A DNA stretch of 64,000 nucleotides from Steinernema hermaphroditum (lineage: Eukaryota > Nematoda > Chromadorea > Rhabditida > Steinernematidae). Position numbers and translations under genes: made by a program. The notes below the pieces were generated by a model that had not been told where the DNA came from, did not search any database, and saw only the letters and a program-made list of their open reading frames with translations. Location: assembly GCA_030435675.1 (NCBI GenBank), contig CM059624.1:4674769-4738768 (forward strand), written 5' to 3'. Shown piece after piece: positions 21,316 to 32,700 of this stretch (the first letter of the stretch is position 1; each line of letters opens with the position of its first letter).

Positions 21316-22798
21316 CTACTGCTTGCGGACGAACACAGCGACAAAGAATCCATTTGTGAGGTCAGTTTTGGGATCTGCTCTCAGACAGTTCTCCCCGAAT
21401 TCAAACGACGGTAGTCCTCGGTGTTTCCAGGAAGGCAGGGCGTTGAGAAGCTCGAAGGGACATTCGGGATCGGAGACCACTTCTTCGATGACAGACTCGT
21501 CTTCTTCTTCGTGCACCGAACACGTGGAGTAGACGAGCCGTTCCAAGTTCGGCAGTTTCAGGGCGTGCTTCAGAATCATTACCTGAAAACTGGAGTCAGC
21601 AGATTTTACAGAATCTTCCGAACCTGGAGATTGTGGAGTCCGTTGAGTCGTCTCTGATTCTTGGGCTCGGCGCCCAAGAGATTGTCCATGCGCTTCACGA
21701 TGCCGGAACCGCTACAGGGAGGGTCGACGACGGCCGTCTTCACCTTCTTGAACTTCTTGTCGTTGACGTCCACTTTCAGGAAGTCTCCGCAGAATGGCGA
21801 AGCGATGGTGACGCCGGCGCGGTCCAGCATCGATTTCATGATTTCAAAGCGGTCGTTCGCCTTGTCGATGGCCCATACTTTGCCTTGATTGTTGAGGATA
21901 GCCGCCAGATGAGAAGTCTTCATGCCTGGTGCCGAGCAGATGTCGAAGACGTGCGTATATGGTGTCGGTTCTGCCAGGAACGCCGGAAGACAACTTGCCT
22001 GAAATCACCAATTTAGCCGTGCTATTGCTGGAAGCTAGGTGGAGCAGTACCTTATCCTGGAGAATTAAGTACCCCTCCGTGACCATCCAATAGTTGTGGA
22101 TTTGAGTGTTCGGGTGGAAAACGAGCAGATAGTCGATGTGCGGATCGAAGTATACGAGCTCTTCGGTCATCTCGGCGACAGCTTTCCGGAAGCCTTCGGG
22201 CGATTCGCCGTTCTCCATTTTCTTCAGCACCCATTGCTCTTTCGTGAGGTTCTCCTCTGCGTCTTCCATGGACCACTTGATGGCATTTACGCGGGCGTAT
22301 CTGGGAATCTGCACGGGCGCTTCTCGTGGCTCTTCTTGCACCCAACCTTCTCCTTTCGCGTCAAGCTCTTCCACCTGCAGAACTAACGATTACTATCGTC
22401 TCTGTACTTCGATGCTACTCACGGCATGGGTGATCGCTTTCTGATTCGTCGAGATGGCGATGGCGAACTGACGGGGAACGAGGCGGAAAGCAGAGCCGAT
22501 GACGAACTCGTAGAGGAGAATCGAGAGAAGTGTTCGGTTGTTCTGGATCGCCTTGTGGCGCAGCAAGTCACTAACTCCGGGCTGCCTCATTAGCTTCTCG
22601 AGGTACGAACGATACTTCAAGGTTTCGCAGCATAATCGGAGCAGCTTCTTCTTATTCTGAAGAGAGAATTTTGAGAAAAAACGAGGATGTCGACCTTACT
22701 CCGTAGGAGCTGTTGTAAACGAGCGTTCGGAGGTTCCTCTCCTTCGAGAGCGTTCGATTGACGATGTCCGCCGTCTCATAGTAGAGCTGATCGTCCAT
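21316..22798 (-). CDS. nsun-5: NSUN5/Rcm1-type rRNA m5C methyltransferase, 432 aa
   Basis: Exons in transcript order: 22798-22700, 22656-22423, 22374-22051, 21998-21624, 21582-21316, all phase 0. The SAM-binding core starts after QDKASCLPA with [13 protein letters not shown] (motif I). DPPCSGSG holds one conserved Cys (motif IV) and VYSTCSVH holds the catalytic Cys (motif VI). The N-terminus is helical and RNA-binding in this family. NSUN5 methylates one cytosine in the large-subunit rRNA (C2278 in yeast, C2381 in C. elegans) in the nucleolus. A slightly earlier in-frame start is possible. Confidence 0.93.
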
Positions 22799-23379
22799 CG
22801 AAGGCGGCCTACCTGGAAAAAGAGGCATTTCAACACGAGAAGGATGCAAGGGAAATCTTAGCGCGAGAGGAACACAAGATTCCAAGGAGGAATTGGGCGT
22901 TCGGTGTCGACTGTCAACTCTGGAATTCCCGGTGGAAACCCCCCGACGAAAAGTTAGAGTACGTTTGAAGATGGATTCAGAAAGAATCCGATGAAAATCA
23001 ACGAAAGGCGAAAGAGAGCGAAGGGAGACTCCTCGCCGGAGAAGACAAGAGAAACGCGGATATCGTTGTGGGACCAGCAGTAGTTCCCAAACAGAAGAGG
23101 AGAAGAACCCTAGGCTTGAGTGATTTGAGTGGATTCTGTTGCAATCATGACAGTAAACTCCGAAAAAAAAACTTGGTGAGCAACAGACCACAAAATATTG
23201 GGTAATCACGTGGGCATCTGTAGTCGCTGGCCATTAGTTACTGTAGGTATCCGCCACCTACAGTATCCGCCATGGGCATCTTTACTGAAGTACCCTAGTA
23301 AACCAATGCTAGAAGACACGTATAAGCATGCCATCATGAGAGTAAGGTCATGAAACCACCTGCATTCAATTGAAACGAA
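22799..23379. other. Intergenic between divergent genes
   Basis: The 5' flanks of NSUN5 and lysine-rich copy 2. From about 23290 the sequence aligns with 18640-18723 before copy 1. A 185-codon minus frame overlapping it is a composition artefact. Confidence 0.4.
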
Positions 23380-23949
23380 ATGTCTTCCAAACAAGAAACT
23401 ACCAAATTCAATCGCCGCTCCTCTTCAAAAGCCTGGATCTTCCAGAAGGCCAATGGCTCCATTATCGAGATCCAGCCTAGTGATGAGCCTCCTAAGAACG
23501 GGCCCTTCGTACCGTCCGACGCCTACAGGAAGAGAAATATCACGAGAAGAATAACCAAGAAGGCTTCCCCAGTCGGAACCTCTCCTGTGGGAGTCAGCCC
23601 AACTGCACGATCCCCAGTCGGACAAGTAGCTCTCAAGCGCAGAGCTTCGGACGACCGTGAATCGACGGCGGAGAAGCGAATCCGCCGGGAACAAGACAAG
23701 GACAACACCTACTTGGTCGATCTGATCAAGAGACTGAGCCAGAAGAAAGAGGAGAAGAAGACTGACGTCGTCGACGTCTCCGGAATCCTTGCCCTCTGCC
23801 GGGCGAACATCCCTACGGCCGCAAAGGAGTCCTTCCCTACGGTGGAAGAAAGGCCCTTCCAAGGCTACGTCGCCTCGTGGGCGACGCCCGAAGAGATCGC
23901 GAAGTTGGCTCCTTCGGCGCCCAAAGTCCCTATCGTGATCCGGCAGTAG
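23380..23949 (+). CDS. Lysine-rich orphan protein, copy 2, 189 aa
   Basis: A single exon. Closely related to copy 1 (18724) from the KRRAS block onward. The N-terminal half has diverged and carries a repeated SPVG motif (SPVGTSPVGVSP). The long charged helix LIKRLSQKKEEKKTD is shared. The C-terminus (GYVASWATPEEIAKLAP) stays in frame here and ends at 23947-23949. The 3' flank, including AATAAA at 23978-23983 and about 190 bp beyond, is nearly identical to copy 1. Function unknown; this copy looks like the complete version. Confidence 0.6.
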   Translation: MSSKQETTKFNRRSSSKAWIFQKANGSIIEIQPSDEPPKNGPFVPSDAYRKRNITRRITKKASPVGTSPVGVSPTARSPVGQVALKRRASDDRESTAEKRIRREQDKDNTYLVDLIKRLSQKKEEKKTDVVDVSGILALCRANIPTAAKESFPTVEERPFQGYVASWATPEEIAKLAPSAPKVPIVIRQ

Positions 23950-25048
23950 AGCTGACCTTGTTGTACTGTACAATCTGAATAAAAATCCAAAAATCATATG
24001 TGTCCCTACATTACATAAGCACCCCTGCACAGTATGCAGATTCTGGGTGACGATCGATCCTCTGGGAAAGATTTCTGATCCGTCCGTCTCTCGTGGTCCT
24101 CGTAGACATTGTCCGTCTGCGTGTTTCATTTCTTCATTTGCAGTGCGTGGAAAGTGGTCGGTCGGCGTCTAATGTCACGTAAGTGCCTCTTCTGGATCCT
24201 CGGTTCGTCGATCTTCTTCAGGCATACATGGGAGCATAAGCTGACCTCTTTATTCCTTTGTTTCGCCAACATTTTGACTTTACGCATCAACACTTCCCAC
24301 AAGCTGAAAGCGTCCACTAGCGTATCCTAAAACCAGCAATTATGTTATTTAAACTCCGAGTGTGATCGATCGCTCTTAACTGCATGGATTAGCGGCGACG
24401 CCACCGTTTATTCAAAGGGAAGCCGATGGTGCAATTGCAATCGCCGTTCATAAATCGCGGTCACACTCATGACTGTCACGTTTGAATTTCCTTTATGTTT
24501 TCGTCTTCATTGTCTTTTGACCTCCGTTAACCCCCTCTCGTGTAAACCGAAACTCGGTTTCCGATTCCATCAAACACCAAACCGCTAATCCCGTATTAAT
24601 TTCGTAACCCCTTACGCAAACAGCGTGTGTGGCGGTCAGCGCGTCGTCAACTTTTCGGCGACGGAAGTCACTCTAATAGGATTCCGGTGAGTGGAGAAGC
24701 CGTTGCCCGGCCTCTCTGCCTAGCGACCGACCAAAGAGCACGCGGCAGAGAGCAAACACGCGCGCGGAGGATTTGGCGCGCAGTCGCCCATTGTCCATCT
24801 GTCTTGTACGTCGTCTCTGTGCCCTCCATCCTTCCCGCGCTGCCCGAACAGGTAGTGCGCCGCCATTGTGTTCGTCTGAGGGCTTGTCTGCCCGTGACAG
24901 ATGGAGTTCGCGTAATTTGCGTTTTTTGAGAGGTGGATTAGTAAAGTACCTGGGGTCGTTGAGGCGTTAATTTAAGCCTGAACTTGAGGAGATTAGCCGT
25001 GGAAATTTCGAAGAAGTATGAAAGTGGAGAACCCCTAGGAAGCTCTAA

Positions 25049-25100
25049 GGGATAGGGATAGGGATAGGGATAGGGATAGGGATAGGGATAGGGATAGGGA
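25049..25100 (+). repeat. GGGATA microsatellite, about 8.7 units
   Basis: A 6-bp unit (GGGATA, equal to TAGGGA) repeated perfectly over 52 bp. Confidence 0.97.
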
Positions 25101-25764
25101 GTCAACAAAAACACTCTGGGAAGGTCAAACCGTACAATTCGAGGAAATTACTTTTATGTTTGCTGACAGCCGGTCCCCGCCTACTTGACCCTCGAGTTCT
25201 GTGACGCGAGATCAGCGCACAGATTTTTTGAGGGCGAATCGATTAACTCGCGCGAACGTCGTGAGTGAAGAATGAAGTGACCGATAAAGAAGATTGCCTA
25301 AGAAACGTTCCCTTGTTTGCCGACGTGTTGAGATTAGTGGTGTACTCGTGTTTTGGGGTTATCTCGTTACTTCATCTAGATTAACTGTCTTTTACGGTCT
25401 CGTTACTCAATCCGTTATTCCCTTGTCCATTCTCTGGATTCAGCTAGAAATGTAAAGAGTGCAACTAGCTGCAATTCCAGAAAAAAAAAACGTCGAACGA
25501 TCGTCGAAAACTTCAAAACTTGATTTGAGGAAATTAAAACCGAGGAACATTTCTGCGGAATCATTTCGGAAAATGATTTCTAATGGGTTGTCTTTGATGT
25601 CGATTTACTGTACTGACATTGTGACTTTTGGAGGGTCTCTTGTAAGCGCGACGTGTTAAGAGTCATCAATCGGAGTTTGCTCTCGCTATGTTCTCGCGGA
25701 TGTGGGTGTTTGTACTCTTCTCTGCCCGTCTTCGTATAAACTGTACTATATGAGAGTCGTGTTG

Positions 25765-26387
25765 CTATTGTATTCGTCAAAAGTCTCTAGCAAAGCTCCC
25801 ACCACGAAAATTTTGTGCGTGCATTTCACGCGCCAAAAAATTTACAATGGGTTATGGTCAAAATCATAGTAATTCGCTGTTTTCTCGTTTCTGACGCGAT
25901 TTCGTCAAATTTCATGAACGGACGGTTGTTGATCAGACTCTGCCGCGTCGAATGAGCCCTGGCTCGACTGCCAGCATGCTTTCCTCGCTGAGTTATTAGG
26001 AATCAATGGTGGACAATGGCGTTTGAATCGTGTGACATGGATTTTTAAGAACATAATGGATTAGCTGCCCATCAAGATGTTGTACATGTTGATCCTACTG
26101 TGATCTAGAACGCCTCCAACATATGAATCTCCAGCTAACTGTTCAACTCTCAAATGCAAACTAATGATTTGCTTATAACTCAGCGAGGAAAGCATGCTGG
26201 CAGTCGAGCCAGGGCTCATTCGACGCGGCAGAGTCTGATCAACAACCGTCCGTTCATGAAATTTGACGAAATCGCGTCAGAAACGAGAAAATAGCGAATT
26301 ACTATGATTTTGAGCATATCCCGTTGCGAAATTTTCGTGGTGGGAGCCCTCTCCGTTTTTGCTAGAGACTTTTGACGAATACAATAA
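25765..26387. mobile_element. Foldback transposon-like element, about 620 bp
   Basis: Arms of about 225-240 bp at 25765-26003 and 26170-26387 are inverted copies, sharing for example CTCGACTGCCAGCATG near the loop and GTATTCGTCAAAAGTC at the tips. The right arm has a short extra segment near 26350. The 165-bp centre shows no coding capacity. High arm identity suggests recent activity or gene conversion. The superfamily is not assigned. Confidence 0.85.
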
Positions 26388-29300
26388 GAACGGCCTTTGC
26401 CTTTTACTGTCTATCTGAGCCATAAACTTTCATCCAGAGTCAAGATTCTCGACTATATCAATCGTGATTCTGCGCTTCGCTACGATATGCGTCGTCCCCT
26501 TTCGAAATTTTAAGACATAAAAAGGGTAAAAGGCGGATTCAACGTACAGAATCACATCCTGTCTCATTTCTGTTCCTCACCGGTGGTTCAATAGCCCGTA
26601 ATATGACCCAATACAGTCTTTTGAATAACGATGGTCATTCTGTTTTTCATAGTTTTTAAGATAACGATATCCTCAGTGATATTTTTCCGCCAATGTGAAA
26701 GAGCAGCTCGGCCTAAAAAAATATCACCACCCAGTTAGAAAAAGTCACATAAATCTGGCGATAACCTTGAAATATACGACTGTTCGGTGGTTGCTTTTTG
26801 AGAAAATGCTTATGATCTCAATTAAGATATGATTACTGTCATTTCTAGTACCATCTTCTTCCTTCAGTTAAGTATCGATGACCATTTCTATCCACTTTAT
26901 TACCCTCTTCGCTTCTTTCTTTAAGAACAAGAACCTTTAAGAACCGTCTCCGCACATCACATCCCCCTTTAGGTTAACGACCAATTGGCGACTATCCCCT
27001 TTTCGGCTGAGGCGCGCTCACCCATTTCTCACCGCCTAATTGGCCCCCTAATTACGGAAACGGCGACCTGTTGACTCTAAAAACAGCTGTCAGATTAGGA
27101 AGAGAACCAGATGTTGCGATTCGAAAGAGTCGAATTCACTGCCGAAACCTGTCGATATTCATGTTTGCCGCCATGTCTCTATGGGCGCTGTTTGACTGCC
27201 GTCTTTGGGCAAATGACGTCGCCGTGTGTTCTCAGACGGTGCGGTGACCTCAACCAAGTGAATCTAAGCCGACAATTGTTTGTCCTTCTGACGAGATGAG
27301 AACATTGTTTTCGTCCCTTGCTCTTGTTCTTACTGGACAGTCGCGATCTTGCTGACGATTCGTGATTTTGGAATCGTTTCTAATATTGGGCCGAAGTGAC
27401 AGGATTGTTATGGAGGTCGCTCTTATCAACGCCCCTGTGAATCACCAAATGACTCTGTTTTGACTATGCAAACGTGTGCCAAACGGCCGACTCTTCCAAA
27501 ATAAAATACTGTAAAACGATACCTTTGCAGACAGTCTCTTTCATCTTCATCCTGGTCTAGACTTATGTTGTAATCGCTTCCAGAGGAAACTACGACCAGA
27601 CAGACTCTCGCAGATGTCTAAGAAACTGATTTTAAAACGCACTTTTTTCAAAATGTGGTGGTGGTTTCTTAGATACATTCTAAAACAAACATGACAAACC
27701 GTTGAAATCTATTCATAGAAAAGGACCCTCGACTCCTCCAACTTTGTATGTATACCCCCATCCCTATAGCATCAGTCTCACGACTCTCTATCATGCCCGA
27801 AGACGATTATCAATCGATCAAGATAAATATTTGTAAAGCAGTAATTACGTGGCCAGCGCAAGCTTGCTCTCCGCGGTGATAAGCTCTCTCCCAGTTGGGT
27901 CCTCTCCTCCATCGGCGCTCCAAACGGTCGGACGTCGCCATTGAAACGCGACAAAAAATGGTCGCGATCGCTTTCGGTCGCCGGCGTTTATGTATGCATA
28001 CAGATACTTCTATGTTTGTGACTCAGCCATGCTGGCACCTACTCCCCCGCTCGCCCCTTCCCGATTTCGTCATGCTGTGAACTCGCCTCATTCTGTCACC
28101 TTGCTGCTTGTTGACGGCGCCAGATTGTCGACTCCTTTTGGCGAGCTCACCGCGTCTCCACTTTGGTTTCTCACCCATGCGTCCCTATCGATCGATTTCT
28201 TTTGTTGCGATTGATCGGTTTTACGGTTCACGGACTGGTGGATGACCGAATCAGATGGTTTAGGTTGGTTTAAGGGGCTGTTTTGCGCGACTTTTCGTAT
28301 GACCTTGCGCGGTCACATAGTAACCTCAAAATTCGTTGATCGTAAGGTTCCATTTCGAAGAAATAGCTCTGACTGTGATATAAATATATGAAAATCATTC
28401 GGCATTTTGTTAGGCTTTGCTATAAACCCATCTAAAAAGCGAATATTTGTTTGGCTCATAGTGGCAAAAAAACAATCGGGTCTTCCTAAGCTCCCCTCAC
28501 TTGATAACAGCTAGAATGATCAAATTTAACTTGCACTAAAACAGGTCCATACCGTAATATAGTAAAGAGAAAAGCGGGCGTGAAATCTCCATGTAAAAAA
28601 ACGTAGAAAAACGTCAATTCATTAAATTTTTTGGCAATCGGAACGGCCTTTTTCTTCCTACCCAAGATCTTCGAGTCTATCTTCACATACTTCTACAGCT
28701 TGTGAAATGATCATTCTTATTTCTAAATTACTAAAATTTAAAAAACAAACGCTACAAAGATGAAGAACAAAACGAACACCCTCCAGATAAGAGAAACGAA
28801 ACGAGCATCGTTTAGCAATAATTACCGTAGCCCCTCATTATCTTTCGGAAACCGCTCCTGGCGCGAGAAGCCCCTGCCTCGACAAAGAAGGCACCCGGCT
28901 GTGAACGAAGAAGTCGAAGACGAACAAATTTGCAAAATCGCCCCATTCGTTTCTCCGAGACACGGACCGTTGCACTCCGTCGTATGCAGACTCAGACAAC
29001 GTCTGCAGACGATTTGAAGATGTCTACTTCGTTCGCTTCCTTTTCGCGCCTCATTTCGCACTTTTCCCCTCACGCGCCTCTTTCTCTGATCGCCGTTTCC
29101 GCTTCGCTCGGATGCCTTGGATGTGTTTGGTCTTTATTTTCCTGTAGTGGGAATATTGCTTTGTTATGTGTGCGTGCCGATGGAGTTTTGGTCTTTGCCG
29201 TTTAAATTGTTGATGTTGACTGAATTTTGACGGCGGAATATGTGATTTGTAATGAAATTTCTGTCGAAAATTCGTGATACGGTTAGATGTTGATATTTGT

Positions 29301-29724
29301 ACTTTGAGTAACTGTTATGAAATTTCTGTTTTCAGCTCTGAATCCAATTTTTGCGAATTTGAAATTCGGTTTACACTCTTATCGGAGCAGAATTTTCGCA
29401 GATTTTAATTGTCGCAGCTTTCTGATGTTGCAAAATATGCTCCATTCTCCGTTCAGTCGCTCGATTCAACCAAGTAGCCACTAAACTGGGCTAATCCCTC
29501 ATGTAGTCGCGATGAACGTGTAATCGTTTCGTTTGTCATCACCGTCCACCCGACTCCGATCGCATTCAGTCGCATCCTTATCCGATTAGCGGAATTCGTT
29601 CGTTTCCGTCCATCGTCGCCGTTTGCCAACTCCGACTGATGTTGTTGATTTGACGTGATCATCGCGCATCCCGTTGTACCCTTTATTATCATGTGGACAA
29701 TTGCAGGTTTATGCGAGCCAGGAC

Positions 29725-32700
29725 ATGCAACTAGACGGCAACACGACCCTAGGTCGCGCCGACGAGTATCCCCTTGAGAACTTCGTCAAGGGTGCGCGTG
29801 TCTGGATTCGCGATCCGGACCGTGTGTGGATCAGCGCCTCGATCCTCGAAGATGTTACGTTCACGAGCGCCCTGATTCAGCTGGAAAAGGAGGATGGAGA
29901 TGTAAGAAGAAACCGCTCATATGTGATGAACGCCCTTTGTTGCAGATCATTGAACTGAATGTCACGAAAGACCCATTCCCTTTTCTGAGAAATCCGGATA
30001 TCCTTCTTGGGAAGGATGATCTTACTAGCCTCAGCTACTTACACGAGCCTGCCGGTGAGTCTACTATCACTAGGTGTACTTTTACTTCTACATAATAATT
30101 TAGTGCTCCATAATTTACGGCATAGATTTGAGAAACGGGAAGCCATTTATACATACTGTGGTATCGTCCTCGTCGCTATTAACCCTTACGCCGACTGCTC
30201 TCACATGTACAGTGACGAAGTTATCAGAGTGTACCGAGGCGTTGGGAAGCAAGTGCGAGAATTGGACCCGCACATCTACGCGATCGCTGAGGAAGCGTAT
30301 TATGATCTCTCAGAGTACGCCAAGAACCAGTCAATCATTGTAAGCGGTGAATCGGGTGCCGGCAAAACTGTTTCCGCCAAATTTGTCATGAGGTGATAGA
30401 GAACGGCTCAATTCGAATCCTTATTGTCCAAACCTTGTAGATATTTCGCAAGCGTGGCACACTCCCAAAGACGAAAGAATGGCCCGGGTATCGAAGACCG
30501 TGTTCTGGCCTCTAATCCTATCATGGAAGCCATTGGCAACGCGAAAACCGTCAGAAACGATAATTCATCGCGCTTCGGAAAGTTCATCCAGATCAACTTC
30601 TGTGAGCGGTTCGCAATTACGGGCGCGGAAATGAAGACGTACCTGCTCGAAAAGTCGCGTCTTGTCTTCCAGGTGTGTATCGCACTTGTTCTCACTTTCA
30701 CATGTGTCGTTCTTTAGGCTGCCGATGAAAGAAACTATCATATATTTTATCAGATGTGTGCTCATGCTGACCACGAACTGTTACTGCCCCTTGACCTCAG
30801 TAGGCTTGGAAACTTCCTGAAGCAAATGTGTACGGTAGCTATTTAGAAACAAGTGACGATTACGAGTACACCAACATGGGAGACGCACACGAGATTGACG
30901 GTGTGGACGACCGAGCTGATTTCGAAGAAACCGTGAACGCGTTCGATTTGCTGGGAATATCACGTGAGCAGCAGGCCGACATATTCCGCCTGCTCGCCGG
31001 ACTTCTGTATCTCGGAAACATAGGGTTCGTCGCGGGTCCGGGCGATGGTTCTACCGTAAACTCCGACCACGCGAGCACCGTAGCCATGCTTTGTTCCAAG
31101 CTCTACGAAATTGACCAGCAAGCCCTCGGAACATGGTTAACAGCGAGAGAGATCCGAGCAGGAATGGACGTCGTGAGGAAGCAGCTGAACGAGCAACAGG
31201 CCACGGCAAACCGTGATGCACTCGCGAAAATGATCTACGCTTCCCTGTTCGGTTGGATTGTCGAGAAGATCAACGCATCGCTGAGGGACAAGGACTCTAA
31301 GTCGTCATCAAAATCTAAGGCCAAACAAGCGGCGCAGCGCTTCATAGGAGTTCTCGATATCTATGGTTTCGAAACGTTCGAAATCAACAGTTTCGAGCAG
31401 TTCTGTATCAACTACGCCAACGAGAAACTCCAGCAACAGTTCAACCAGCATGTCTTCAAACTGGAGCAAGAAGAATACGTCCGCGAAGAGATCTCCTGGG
31501 TCCGAATTGACTTTTACGACAACCAGCCTTGCATCGATCTCATTGAAGGCCGTCCAGGTATCATCGACTATCTCGACGAACAGTGCAAGATGGTGCGCGC
31601 TACGGACGCTGACTGGCTGAACCAGCTTCGGAATTGTGGCACCATCAAGAAGAGAGAACATTTCGTCCTTCCGAAGTTCAAAGACCCATCCTTCATGATT
31701 CGCCATTTCGCCGCCGATGTGAGCTACCAAGTGGAAGGATTTTTGGAAAAGAACCGAGATACCGTGAACGAACAACTTCTTGAAGTGGTATGCAAGAGCA
31801 AGGTACATAAATGCTATTATCGAAATACATCACAAAACATAATTTCAGTTCCAATTCCTTAGAGAAATCGTGGGTGACGCCACAAGTGTGCGTGGTGGCC
31901 AACGAAAAAAGACCGTATCCTGCCAGTTCCGTGACTCGCTCAAAGAACTGATTGTTGTGCTGACGTCCACTCGGCCTCATTATGTACGATGTATCAAACC
32001 CAATGACGAGAAGGAGCGATACTTCTTCGAGCCAAAACGAGCCATTCAACAACTCCGTGCTTGCGGTGTGCTCGAAACCGTAAGAATATCAGCTGCGGGC
32101 TATCCCTCGCGGTGGTCTTATGAAGACTTTGGCAAGCGATATCGTATTCTCTACACGGAAGGCGGAAAGATGTGGCGGACAGATTCGAAGAAGTTTGCTG
32201 AGCGGGCGTGTCAAAAGTCCATCGAAGAAGACAAATTTGCACTCGGAAAGACGAAGATTTTCTTTCGAACTGGTCAAGTAGCCAGGTTAGAGAGGCTGCG
32301 CCAAGACACCCTGGCGTCGGCTGCCCTGAGAATCCAAACCATCTGGCGAGGCTTTGTGCAGAGGCGGCGGTATCAGCAGCTCAGGAACAACATTCAGATC
32401 ATTCAGGTTGAAAAACTATTTCCACTGTCTTATTCAAAGTGGGTTGTTTTCAGGCTGCTACTCGCGCTTTCTTGGCCTATCGACGCATCAAGTATCTCCA
32501 GATCCATCGCTCTTCAGTATGCATCCAGGCGAACGTACGCGGCTTCCTCCAACGCAAACGTTACACTCAGATGCGTGCCGCTGCCCTTGCCATTCAATCG
32601 CACTTCCGCGCAGCAGTCGTGCGCCGACGGGTCAATAAGATTCGATACGAAAAGAAGGCGATTGTCCTACAAAAGTACTGTCGCGGTTGGCTTGTCAGGA

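Larger units (their letters stand above)
23950..29724. other. Long gene-poor stretch upstream of the myosin gene
   Basis: About 5.8 kb without a supported coding gene. It holds the 3' flank of lysine-rich copy 2 (to about 24180), a GC-richer patch at 24620-24930, a GGGATA microsatellite (25049-25100), a foldback element (25765-26387) and AT-rich filler. It may contain untranslated first exons or enhancers of the myosin gene; none could be identified. Confidence 0.5.

Noticed and set aside
22652..23209. 185-codon minus-strand frame covering NSUN5 exon 1
   Set aside because: Only its last third is coding (exon 1); the rest precedes the ATG and has no conserved content.
25049..25100. GGGATA array as an interstitial telomere
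   Set aside because: The nematode telomere unit is TTAGGC; TAGGGA differs, so it was called a microsatellite.
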